Assembly: GCA_003640385.1 (NCBI GenBank)
Contig: RCAB01000769.1
Span: 1 to 20,665, forward strand
DNA from: Setaria digitata
Lineage: Eukaryota > Nematoda > Chromadorea > Rhabditida > Setariidae
Direction of reading: 5' to 3'
Length of the DNA: 20,665 bases
Below are positions 18,681-20,665 of this stretch, piece after piece. A model generated the notes under the pieces. It ran no database searches. It was given only the letters and a program-made list of their open reading frames with translations, and was not told the origin of the DNA. The translations under genes were made by a program, and so were the position numbers. Position 1 is the stretch's first letter, and every line of letters starts with the position of its first letter.

Positions 18681-20387
18681 ATTTATCAATTTTGTTTTTT
18701 GAATCCCATGAATGTGAATCCATTCCTGTCGTATACAACAAGATGATAATTAGACATTATTTGTTTGAAATCTCTAATGAATAATAATTGTTTCTGCATG
18801 AATAAAATCGTTCTTCCGGTTTCTTTTCTGTCATTTTTCTTCTTTTTTTTTTAATTTCCTCTAGGAAATCTGATTGAAATTTTTTTTTTTTTCATCAATT
18901 AAAATCGTTTTATATTATACCTATTTAATTTGCCATTTTAATGATTATCTTCGATTACAGCTGTGAATGTTGAGTTGAAATTATTTCATTAAAAAATATG
19001 AAGGAAAAATTGGAAAGAAATTAATTTAGGCTTATCATTCGCAATTTGTAGTAAATTTTTTTTTCTGATGTGATAAAGTCTCCTGTAATTATAACTATTT
19101 TGGAGGAAAAAAAAAGTGACACGAAAATGAATGTAGAATTATCTTTATGATCATAAAAATATTTATAATTGATAATACAAGCGAAATAAATCGTTGAAAT
19201 ACCTTGGTAACACTGCTGAGCATATTATTCTGCTTATGGGCGTAGACGTAGATTTTTCCAAAAAATCGATAATTCTTTTTTTTTTTTTTTTAATGTCTAT
19301 TTCAAACTTACAGATGTTGAAGAAAAGGAATGAAATGGAAGATTGGTAATCGTTCTGAAAAATCGAAATTATGTAATTAATTGCAAATTTAAAATATTAA
19401 AATAATAACTTTCCATAAGACCTGATCATTTTTTCATGGAGGAAACGATGTACAGTATTAAAGTAATGTAATGTAACTATCAAGCAAAAAGAGGAATAAC
19501 TATTATAATCAATATTCAATTTATTTTCCAAAAATTAATTTAAAAAATTCATTTGGACGCTTTCCTCCAATCACTTTTTTCTCCACTTCTTCCTTCAAAT
19601 CAAATTAACTGACATAAAAATTCGACTGACTGGTCTTTTCNTTTGGACGCTTTCCTCCAATCACTTTTTTCTTCCTTCAAATCAAATTAACTGACATAAA
19701 AATTCGACTGACTGGTCTTTTCTTCATCTTTTTGCAAAAATTTACAAGACAAGAAATGAGAAAAAATCTTCACTTTGCAAATAGACTGATTACTAGGAAA
19801 GCAACCATTAAAATAATGCAAAGATGCTAACAGCTGATGATAATAATGTAAATAAACCTCATTAAATTGCAACAGTAATCAATCGACGAATTAATAGAAA
19901 AAGTTTGCTGTCACCTAAAAAAAATTGCACTTTTAAACTTATTAACCAATATGTTTGTAACATTTTAACAACTAATGCCTAATGAATTAACTAAATATTA
20001 TGTTAGGAATAATGAAGAAAGCAATATTAATTAATAGTAAAATTTGGAATTTATTTAAAAATTTCCATAAAATAAATGTTAGTTAATTAACGATTTAATA
20101 TAAAATAATATAGTTTCCACAAGACAATCATCATCATCATCATCCAAATGGGGTAGTTTCGAGAACGTTTGAGGATGCAGAATTGGAGGCGAACTAACGG
20201 AGCTGAACGGTACTACACTTTAAACGGAGAGAGGGGGTTCATGGCCGTTTTCGGTTTACGCAGCCCCTTTAATCAACCAACCCTTTCCATATTCATTACT
20301 ACTAACATCATCCAATCACCTGTACACCTTCTTTCTACCTGTCTCCGTGGCAATGAAAGCGTCATCGATGACATCTCTCTCTAACAT
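1..20387 (-). CDS. hum-4: Unconventional MyTH4-FERM myosin, class XII-like, 38 exons in view, 3' end outside window
   Basis: Actin-based motor of the MyTH4-FERM group. Such myosins bind actin and ATP through the head, calmodulin-type light chains through IQ motifs, and microtubules, membrane proteins or cargo through MyTH4-FERM tails. I joined 38 exons from 20387 to 118 into 1669 codons with no stop and consistent phase at every junction. Approximate residues: SH3-like barrel 38-95, P-loop 197-204, switch I 250-258, polyQ 279-296, switch II 526-531, HYAG 655-658, actin-binding [10 protein letters not shown] 737-746, two IQ motifs 853-892, MyTH4 about 994-1160, F1-like lobe 1165-1245, Q-rich linker to 1669. 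The gene leaves the left edge in an intron, so tail end and stop are missing. The symbol rests on elimination among nematode myosins with MyTH4 domains and the divergent motor; an alignment would settle class XII against class XV. Confidence 0.85.
118..236 (-). CDS. hum-4: Myosin exon: last exon in the window
   Basis: Ends [14 protein letters not shown], a compact acidic/hydrophobic helix that looks like the start of an ordered region after the linker. Acceptor CTCCAG, donor CAG|GTATTA, leaving phase 0 into an intron that runs off the left edge (1-117 contain only T/C homopolymer and A-rich sequence). Confidence 0.82.
331..513. repeat. 92-bp tandem duplication in an intron
   Basis: Bases 331-422 are repeated almost exactly at 423-513 (both begin TAATTATAGCAAA and end in ATAAATAAATACATAATTTC). 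It lies in the intron 237-804, which otherwise holds only A-rich sequence. Confidence 0.9.
805..904 (-). CDS. hum-4: Myosin exon: linker
   Basis: [20 protein letters not shown] followed by [14 protein letters not shown] short duplicated RSS and a charged helix-like stretch. Acceptor AATTACAG, donor AATG|GTAAAA. Base composition is visibly more GC-rich than the flanking introns. Confidence 0.78.
1180..1298 (-). CDS. hum-4: Myosin exon: Asn/Ser/Thr-rich linker
   Basis: Encodes [20 protein letters not shown] and [16 protein letters not shown]. Low-complexity polar sequence with no domain recognised. Acceptor TTAATTAG, donor ATG|GTAAAA. Confidence 0.75.
1674..1803 (-). CDS. hum-4: Myosin exon: Pro/Gln-rich linker
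   Basis: Pro-rich segment ([29 protein letters not shown]) that could be a proline-rich ligand site. Acceptor GTTCTTTAG, donor ATTG|GTAAAC. The intron upstream carries a TTA microsatellite at 1825-1888. Confidence 0.8.
1825..1888. repeat. TAA microsatellite
   Basis: About 21 imperfect TAA/CAA units in the intron 1804-2404, close to the acceptor of the Pro/Gln-rich exon. The remainder of that intron is A/T-rich with no other signal. Confidence 0.9.
2405..2650 (-). CDS. hum-4: Myosin exon: polyglutamine linker
   Basis: 82 codons. Two Gln-rich blocks, Q5-H-Q14 and Q12-E-Q6, are separated by [19 protein letters not shown]. The exon ends in [18 protein letters not shown] and CAG codons are mixed throughout. 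Acceptor AAAATAG, donor GTA|GTAAGA, phase 0 on both sides. Confidence 0.82.
2747..2880 (-). CDS. hum-4: Myosin exon: Asp/Gly/Asn-rich linker
   Basis: 44 codons including [20 protein letters not shown] and [14 protein letters not shown]. Acid-rich and probably unstructured. Acceptor CATCAG, donor CAT|GTTAGT. Confidence 0.78.
2981..3069 (-). CDS. hum-4: Myosin exon: linker
   Basis: Encodes [20 protein letters not shown] and KRYKTGQIS, which could form a short amphipathic helix. Acceptor ATTTTCAG, donor G|GTATTA. The frame runs further left, but the phase and the next acceptor require the stop here. Confidence 0.78.
3310..3542 (-). CDS. hum-4: Myosin exon: polar disordered linker
   Basis: 77 codons of charged, Tyr-rich sequence (for example [34 protein letters not shown] and [12 protein letters not shown]). 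I recognise no domain. Good acceptor (AATTACAG) and donor (AG|GTGAAA), with correct phase. Confidence 0.82.
3590..3684. repeat. TAA/TAAA microsatellite with an N
   Basis: Imperfect TAA and TAAA units around an undetermined base at 3620, in the intron 3543-4079. Confidence 0.85.
4080..4210 (-). CDS. hum-4: Myosin exon: end of F1-like lobe, acidic tail
   Basis: [20 protein letters not shown] completes the lobe; the exon then becomes acidic and low in hydrophobics ([19 protein letters not shown]). No F2 or F3 FERM subdomain follows. Introns 4211-4775 and 3543-4079 on either side are A/T-rich. Confidence 0.82.
4776..4885 (-). CDS. hum-4: Myosin exon: FERM F1-like lobe, GWTV segment
   Basis: [20 protein letters not shown], then DILAQMET, matches the G(F/W)xLxV...DxIxxxE end of the F1 lobe. 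The frame stays open past 4776, but donor ACAG|GTAGCA in phase 1 joins the next exon and gives an Asp codon. Confidence 0.85.
5097..5221 (-). CDS. hum-4: Myosin exon: FERM F1-like lobe, start
   Basis: [20 protein letters not shown] then [14 protein letters not shown] is a ubiquitin-like strand-strand-helix pattern, as at the start of the FERM region of MyTH4 myosins. The intron 5222-5728 upstream is A/T-rich with an AAAT repeat at 5521-5549. Confidence 0.85.
5521..5549. repeat. AAAT microsatellite
   Basis: Seven near-perfect AAAT units in the intron between the MyTH4 and F1-like exons. Confidence 0.85.
5729..5849 (-). CDS. hum-4: Myosin exon: MyTH4 domain, C-terminal part
   Basis: Encodes [20 protein letters not shown] then [11 protein letters not shown], which corresponds to the final MyTH4 helices and the RxYPPSxLE end. 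Acceptor GATTTTCAG, donor CAG|GTAACT. Confidence 0.9.
5974..5991 (-). other. G-quadruplex motif on the sense strand of an intron
   Basis: On the minus strand this reads G5-A-G4-A-G3-A-G3, four G-runs with single-base loops. It lies in the intron 5850-6287 of the MyTH4 region, about 125 nt upstream of the acceptor at 5849. The surrounding sequence is strongly A/T. Confidence 0.85.
6288..6448 (-). CDS. hum-4: Myosin exon: MyTH4 domain, core RDEL motif
   Basis: [20 protein letters not shown] is the MyTH4 signature (xxxxxLRDEIYxQLIKQTx), followed by [16 protein letters not shown] (xxWxLLxxxxxxFxPS). The acceptor is TTTTTTTGAG, an unusual GAG after a T-run. Donor GAA|GTATGA, phase 2. Confidence 0.95.
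6449..7371 (-). other. 923-nt intron within the MyTH4 coding region
   Basis: Splits the two halves of MyTH4. It holds A/T-rich sequence, a T-run at 7031-7050 and several GATA/TTATC words. I see no exon or RNA gene in it on either strand. Confidence 0.75.
7372..7545 (-). CDS. hum-4: Myosin exon: MyTH4 domain, first helices
   Basis: [20 protein letters not shown] then [14 protein letters not shown] matches the MyTH4 pattern (xxPIxxPLL...xxALxxFxxILxYMGD). The acceptor TTGTAG is preceded at once by a TTA microsatellite instead of a pyrimidine tract. Donor ATG|GTAAGG. Confidence 0.93.
7550..7643. repeat. TAA microsatellite abutting a splice acceptor
   Basis: About 30 TAA units start 5 bp from the acceptor of the exon 7372-7545, so on the sense strand a (TTA)n tract takes the place of the polypyrimidine tract. 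It lies in the 699-nt intron 7546-8244, whose remainder has ATAAATGC-like imperfect repeats but no gene. Confidence 0.9.
8245..8356 (-). CDS. hum-4: Myosin exon: entry to MyTH4
   Basis: Contains [20 protein letters not shown], where LxxLTIExFAxxxF is the usual lead-in of a MyTH4 domain. The acceptor is CTTTTTCAG; the first A completes an Arg codon from the non-canonical donor upstream. Donor AAA|GTAATT. Confidence 0.88.
8680..8913 (-). CDS. hum-4: Myosin exon: post-IQ linker, ends at a non-GT donor
   Basis: After [20 protein letters not shown], a basic helical stretch, comes an acidic linker with [15 protein letters not shown]. That resembles the short conserved helix that other MyTH4 myosins have before MyTH4. 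The exon must end in phase 2 to join the MyTH4 exon. The only full-length solution is CAG|ATAAGTATT, a perfect donor except that +1 is A rather than G. An alternative phase-2 donor (AATCT|GTATGC) would delete about 53 residues including the [11 protein letters not shown] helix. Confidence 0.85.
9049..9235 (-). CDS. hum-4: Myosin exon: end of motor and two IQ motifs
   Basis: GKTQVFMRE is the standard GKTKVFLR end of the converter. It is followed by [20 protein letters not shown] and [15 protein letters not shown], two adjacent IQ-type light-chain sites; the second has Leu-Gln where Ile-Gln is usual. The acceptor is TCCCTAAG, weaker than usual. Confidence 0.93.
9583..9692 (-). CDS. hum-4: Myosin exon: converter
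   Basis: Continues [20 protein letters not shown] and ends in FQQHYRLG, just before the KTQVF of the next exon, as in the converter of other myosins. Acceptor AATTTCAG, donor G|GTAAGT. Confidence 0.9.
9798..9847. repeat. 25-bp tandem duplication
   Basis: Two exact adjacent copies of a 25-mer beginning TCATTTTTCATTCATTATTT, within the intron 9693-9993. Confidence 0.85.
9994..10164 (-). CDS. hum-4: Myosin exon: actin interface and converter start
   Basis: [11 protein letters not shown] matches HFVRCIKPN, and [20 protein letters not shown] matches HQLRxxGVLExxxIRxxGFP. The open frame runs to a TAG at 9967-9969. However, splicing at TTTTCG|GTTTGA gives FDRFAFRYRCLLP, the expected F..RYxxL of the converter. 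That donor is chosen and the stop is intronic. Confidence 0.9.
10473..10606 (-). CDS. hum-4: Myosin exon: loop 2 region
   Basis: [20 protein letters not shown] begins the exon, followed by [15 protein letters not shown]. This is the actin-binding loop 2 and the FxxSLxxLMxxL helix. Loop 2 is short and contains only a modest basic/Gln stretch. Acceptor TTCTTCAG, donor AG|GTATTA. Confidence 0.88.
10930..11163 (-). CDS. hum-4: Myosin exon: HYAG segment
   Basis: After a Thr/Ser-rich loop the exon encodes [20 protein letters not shown] and [20 protein letters not shown]. These match FxIxHYAGxVxYxxxGFLEKNRDxLxxDxxxLLxxSxN, except that the D of KNRD is Leu. Donor GCG|GTAAGA. Confidence 0.94.
11164..11886 (-). 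other. 723-nt intron with a more complex central segment
   Basis: Most is A/T-rich, but about 11325-11500 has near-balanced, non-repetitive sequence. It includes a small inverted repeat around GAGGCATATGGGCC...AGCCTAG. I could not fit a tRNA, snoRNA or coding exon to it. Confidence 0.5.
11887..11985 (-). CDS. hum-4: Myosin exon: LDDE lower 50-kDa segment
   Basis: Encodes [20 protein letters not shown], matching IExxPxGIxxxLDEExxFPK. Acceptor ATTGTAG; donor AAA|GTTTGT. Confidence 0.92.
12075..12215 (-). CDS. hum-4: Myosin exon: relay helix
   Basis: [20 protein letters not shown] matches the relay helix SFEQFCINYxNExLQxxF, which couples the active site to the converter. Acceptor ATTCTCAG, donor CAG|GTGAAA. 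Confidence 0.95.
12216..12914 (-). other. 699-nt intron between switch II and relay exons
   Basis: A/T-rich, with a short direct repeat (TTAACGGTAATTAACGGTAA) near 12784-12804. No hidden exon is required: the residues on either side (DCYGFE / NGFEQFC) are contiguous in myosins. Confidence 0.7.
12915..13056 (-). CDS. hum-4: Myosin exon: DALAK helix to switch II
   Basis: [20 protein letters not shown] is the standard DALAKxLYxxLFxWIVxxIN helix. The exon ends [12 protein letters not shown], with switch II as DCYGFE (usually DIxGFE), so the catalytic D, G and E are present. Acceptor TTACAG, donor GAG|GTATGT. Confidence 0.95.
13243..13307 (-). CDS. hum-4: Myosin exon: cardiomyopathy loop and TEDS site
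   Basis: [20 protein letters not shown], followed across the junction by [10 protein letters not shown]. Counting 16 residues back from the D of DSLAQ (DALAK in other myosins) gives Glu, so the TEDS position is acidic. Acceptor CTTTCAG, donor CAG|GTAATA. Confidence 0.92.
13545..13697 (-). CDS. hum-4: Myosin exon: upper 50-kDa, variable loop and helix
   Basis: A Ser/Gly/Asn-rich loop ([18 protein letters not shown]) is followed by [20 protein letters not shown], matching the AAxLLGVDxxxLxxALT helix. Acceptor TTTACAG, donor GTG|GTTAGT, phase 0 on both sides. Confidence 0.9.
13822..13980 (-). CDS. hum-4: Myosin exon: upper 50-kDa, ILHIGN segment
   Basis: Encodes helices ending in [18 protein letters not shown], the counterpart of the almost invariant AAILHLGNIxF. 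Acceptor TATTTAG, donor AAA|GTAAAA. The intron 13981-14492 upstream is A/T-rich with no recognisable element. Confidence 0.93.
14493..14769 (-). CDS. hum-4: Myosin exon: motor core with embedded polyglutamine
   Basis: Starts [12 protein letters not shown], runs into 18 consecutive Gln and then an H/K-interrupted Gln stretch, and resumes with [20 protein letters not shown]. In other myosins this is a continuous strand-turn (GxIxGAxIxxYLLEKSRV, then GERNYHIFYQLL). The Q tract therefore sits inside the core, between Y and LLEKSRV. The exon ends KHFYLNQ, matching YYYLNQ. Open reading continues upstream of 14769, but a TTTCTTTAG acceptor at the right phase ends the exon there. Confidence 0.92.
14944..15047 (-). 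CDS. hum-4: Myosin exon: switch I
   Basis: [19 protein letters not shown] leads directly into TQGTRMSYF. Conventional myosins read ILEAFGNAKTxxNxNSSRFGKF here. The Asn and Arg are kept, but the SS pair is GT and FGK is MSY. The second Ser normally coordinates Mg-ATP; Thr could partly replace it. Donor CGAGG|GTAAAA, phase 2 out. The upstream intron (15048-15462) holds only A-rich sequence. Confidence 0.92.
15463..15568 (-). CDS. hum-4: Myosin exon: P-loop
   Basis: Carries the intact ATP phosphate-binding loop GESGSGKT at about residues 197-204, then [10 protein letters not shown] where most myosins have ENTKKVIQYL, and a short loop 1 ([14 protein letters not shown]). Acceptor TTTTATAG, donor CAG|GTAAAA. 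This is the strongest single diagnostic of a P-loop motor in the window. Confidence 0.95.
15702..15779 (-). CDS. hum-4: Myosin exon: helix before the P-loop
   Basis: Encodes [17 protein letters not shown] through ETICF, matching PHIFAIADxAYxxMLxxxxxQSIL in other myosins. Acceptor TTTGCAG; donor TTG|GTACAT is weak but the only one that fits the reading phase into the P-loop exon. Confidence 0.9.
15966..16212. repeat. Near-identical copies flanking a single N (probable assembly overlap)
   Basis: 15966-16067 and 16069-16212 share the same start (ACTTCTAGAAGTTTAACAAA) and the same end (CATATGGTCCTATAATT), with one N between them. The right copy has about 42 extra bases and one substitution. The pattern suggests two contig ends or haplotypes joined without merging. 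It lies in the intron 15780-16451. Confidence 0.85.
16452..16567 (-). CDS. hum-4: Myosin exon: purine-binding NPY region
   Basis: Contains [17 protein letters not shown], the counterpart of YTYSGLFCVxxNPYKxLP at the nucleotide base pocket, followed by the [11 protein letters not shown] helix. Acceptor TTTGTAG, donor AGC|GTAAGC, phase 2 out. Confidence 0.92.
16949..17012 (-). CDS. hum-4: Myosin exon: start of motor core
   Basis: Encodes [20 protein letters not shown], equivalent to the conserved NExxxLxNLxxRYxxxxIYT helix. The 64-nt exon runs from TTTTTTAG to TAT|GTATGT. The intron that follows (16568-16948) is A/T-rich low-complexity sequence with no other gene signal. Confidence 0.88.
17343..17428 (-). 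CDS. hum-4: Myosin exon: end of SH3-like barrel
   Basis: Begins [20 protein letters not shown], which lines up with the end of the barrel and the PPKFDxxEDMA segment of other myosins. Acceptor TTACAG, donor TTTC|GTATGT, leaving phase 2. Confidence 0.85.
17733..17831 (-). CDS. hum-4: Myosin exon: SH3-like N-terminal barrel, first strands
   Basis: Encodes [20 protein letters not shown] and then the strand LTVQC. This matches the myosin N-terminal SH3-like fold (VWV...WVPAEV...VTVEL...GKTVTV). The donor is AAT|GTTTGC. An upstream GT (ACT|GTACAA, also phase 0) would delete the strand that pairs with the next exon, so the longer form is preferred. Confidence 0.8.
17897..17929 (-). CDS. hum-4: Candidate 33-nt microexon before the SH3-like barrel
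   Basis: Eleven codons ([11 protein letters not shown]) lie between acceptor CCACTAG and the good donor AAAG|GTATGT. It reads in phase 0 on both sides and sits 65 nt upstream of the first secure motor exon. An in-frame TAG at the acceptor means it cannot simply extend upstream. The small size, and a pyrimidine tract that is short for this gene, keep confidence moderate. Confidence 0.5.
18092..18163. repeat. CT-rich low-complexity tract
   Basis: Runs of TCTC and TTCTCT on the plus strand (GA-rich on the sense strand) inside a long 5' intron. Confidence 0.8.
18646..18679 (+). repeat. 34-base poly-A run
   Basis: An uninterrupted A-run directly after TATATATACGTTGGCCC. It is the longest homopolymer in the window. 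Confidence 0.85.
19312..19354 (-). CDS. hum-4: Candidate N-terminal exon 2
   Basis: A 43-nt exon with a strong nematode acceptor (TTTTTCAG) and a strong donor (GTAAGTTTG). It encodes [14 protein letters not shown] after completing an Arg codon, a Ser/Thr/Phe-rich stretch ahead of the motor. It leaves phase 0, which matches the next small exon. Supported by splice sites and phase only. Confidence 0.5.
19355..20319 (-). other. 965-nt candidate first intron
   Basis: Lies between the candidate start exon and exon 2. It contains a duplicated block around the N at 19641 and an (ATC)n stretch near 20128. No other exon is supported. If transcription starts further in, part of this would be 5' flank instead. 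Confidence 0.45.
19552..19722. repeat. Second N-flanking duplication (probable assembly overlap)
   Basis: 19552-19640 and 19642-19722 are the same sequence, starting TTTGGACGCTTTCCTCCAAT and ending GACTGACTGGTCTTTTC. They differ by an 8-base indel and are separated by one N. Confidence 0.88.
20320..20387 (-). CDS. hum-4: Candidate first coding exon (start codon)
   Basis: ATG at 20387 is the first Met after an in-frame TAG 15 nt upstream. It opens 22 codons beginning [17 protein letters not shown] and ends at CAG|GTGATT in phase 2. That is the phase needed by the next candidate exon at 19354 (AG+A gives Arg). Local GC is higher than the surrounding DNA. No homology supports it, because myosin N-terminal extensions are not conserved. 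A shorter alternative start at 19429 (ATG ATC AG|GTCTTA) also fits in phase but has a poor donor. Transcript ends would decide. Confidence 0.45.
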
Positions 20388-20665
20388 TATGCGTGTGTCT
20401 CTCTACGTGTTTATATATACATGTGGGTTTTCATGTGCCTTCGCTCACATATATATATATGTACCTAAATTATGTTTTGTTTACGTGTACGTCCGTGTAT
20501 GTCGTTTTATATATACATATGCGTGTATAGTGTGTGCAACATTATCATCTTGGCATATAAGTGCACGTGTATATCTGTCGTTTCCTATATGCATACTTGT
20601 ATATCTTTTTCTATGTGATACGTGCAGATGCATGTGTATACGTGCATATCTATCGTTTTCCATGT
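20388..20665 (-). promoter_or_regulatory. Upstream flank with imperfect alternating purine-pyrimidine repeats
   Basis: The sequence upstream of the candidate start is rich in TATATA, CGTGTA and GTGCAT words. A unit around CGTGTATATCTGTCGTTTCC (about 20564) recurs at about 20641 and more loosely at about 20491, roughly 75 bases apart, and runs off the right edge. A TATATAAA lies at about 20410-20417 on the minus strand, too close to the ATG to be assigned as a TATA box with confidence. Function is inferred from position only. Confidence 0.35.

Larger units (their letters stand above)
17930..19311 (-). other. 1382-nt intron near the 5' end
   Basis: Holds a CT-rich tract at 18092-18163, two near-copies of TCTAATTTAACCATA...GAAT (18378 and 18420), and a 34-base A-run at 18646-18679. 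I see no supported exon. Large 5' introns often carry regulatory sites in nematodes, but I recognise none here. Confidence 0.5.

Noticed and set aside
19422..19429. Alternative two-codon start exon ATG ATC AG|GTCTTA
   Set aside because: Phase fits, but the donor is poor; the 20320-20387 exon has a better donor and an upstream in-frame stop. Kept only as a fallback.
20169..20384. Plus-strand 71-codon open frame
   Set aside because: Antisense to the candidate start exon, no recognisable domain, no coding-like context on the plus strand.
20481..20663. Minus-strand open frame with repeated NDRY(A/T)R words at the right edge
   Set aside because: The repetition reflects the DNA repeats; no homology, no splice context, and His/Arg/Tyr bias from alternating bases.
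1..20665. Class VII myosin (HUM-6-like) identity
   Set aside because: Only two IQ motifs are seen where class VII has about five, the motor is divergent with a degenerate switch I, and the first FERM is only an F1-like lobe.

Overview
The window looks like nuclear DNA of a nematode, probably a parasitic clade III/filarial-type species (the clade is an inference). The evidence is the strong A+T bias, long A/T homopolymers and TAA/AAAT microsatellites in introns, many short exons of about 65-280 nt joined by introns of roughly 65-1400 nt, TTTCAG-like acceptors, and above all the protein encoded. There is no bacterial-type gene, operon, CRISPR array or RNA gene that I can support.

Essentially the whole window is one gene on the minus strand, read from about 20387 down to the left edge, where it continues out of view. 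I assembled 38 consecutive coding exons (20387 to 118). Every junction keeps the frame, giving 5007 nt, or 1669 codons, with no stop. The product is an unconventional MyTH4-FERM myosin. Its parts in order are: a short N-terminal extension, an SH3-like barrel, a divergent motor (P-loop GESGSGKT, degenerate switch I, switch II DCYGFE, relay helix, HYAG segment, converter), two IQ motifs, a linker, one MyTH4 domain, a FERM F1-like lobe, and then about 430 residues of acidic and glutamine-rich low-complexity sequence. The best match by elimination is the nematode class XII myosin HUM-4. HUM-6 (class VII) is the only other worm myosin I know with MyTH4 domains and should be far more conventional.

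Layout by region: 20388-20665 is upstream sequence with alternating purine/pyrimidine repeats. 20320-20387, 19312-19354 and 17897-17929 are candidate 5' coding exons (moderate support). 17831-9049 encodes the motor and the IQ neck. 8913-8245 encodes the linker into MyTH4. 7545-5729 encodes MyTH4. 5221-4080 encodes the F1-like lobe. 3542-118 encodes the disordered, Q-rich segment. The second MyTH4-FERM unit expected for this class, and the stop codon, would lie left of base 1.

Items most worth a second look: an intron donor that reads CAG|ATAAGT instead of CAG|GTAAGT (8680/8679); an 18-residue polyglutamine tract inside the motor core next to a degenerate switch I; a near-ideal G-quadruplex motif on the pre-mRNA strand of an intron (5974-5991); and two single-N sites flanked by near-identical copies, which look like unmerged assembly overlaps. 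I did not find a new multi-gene system here; the novelty is in how this one myosin is built and spliced.
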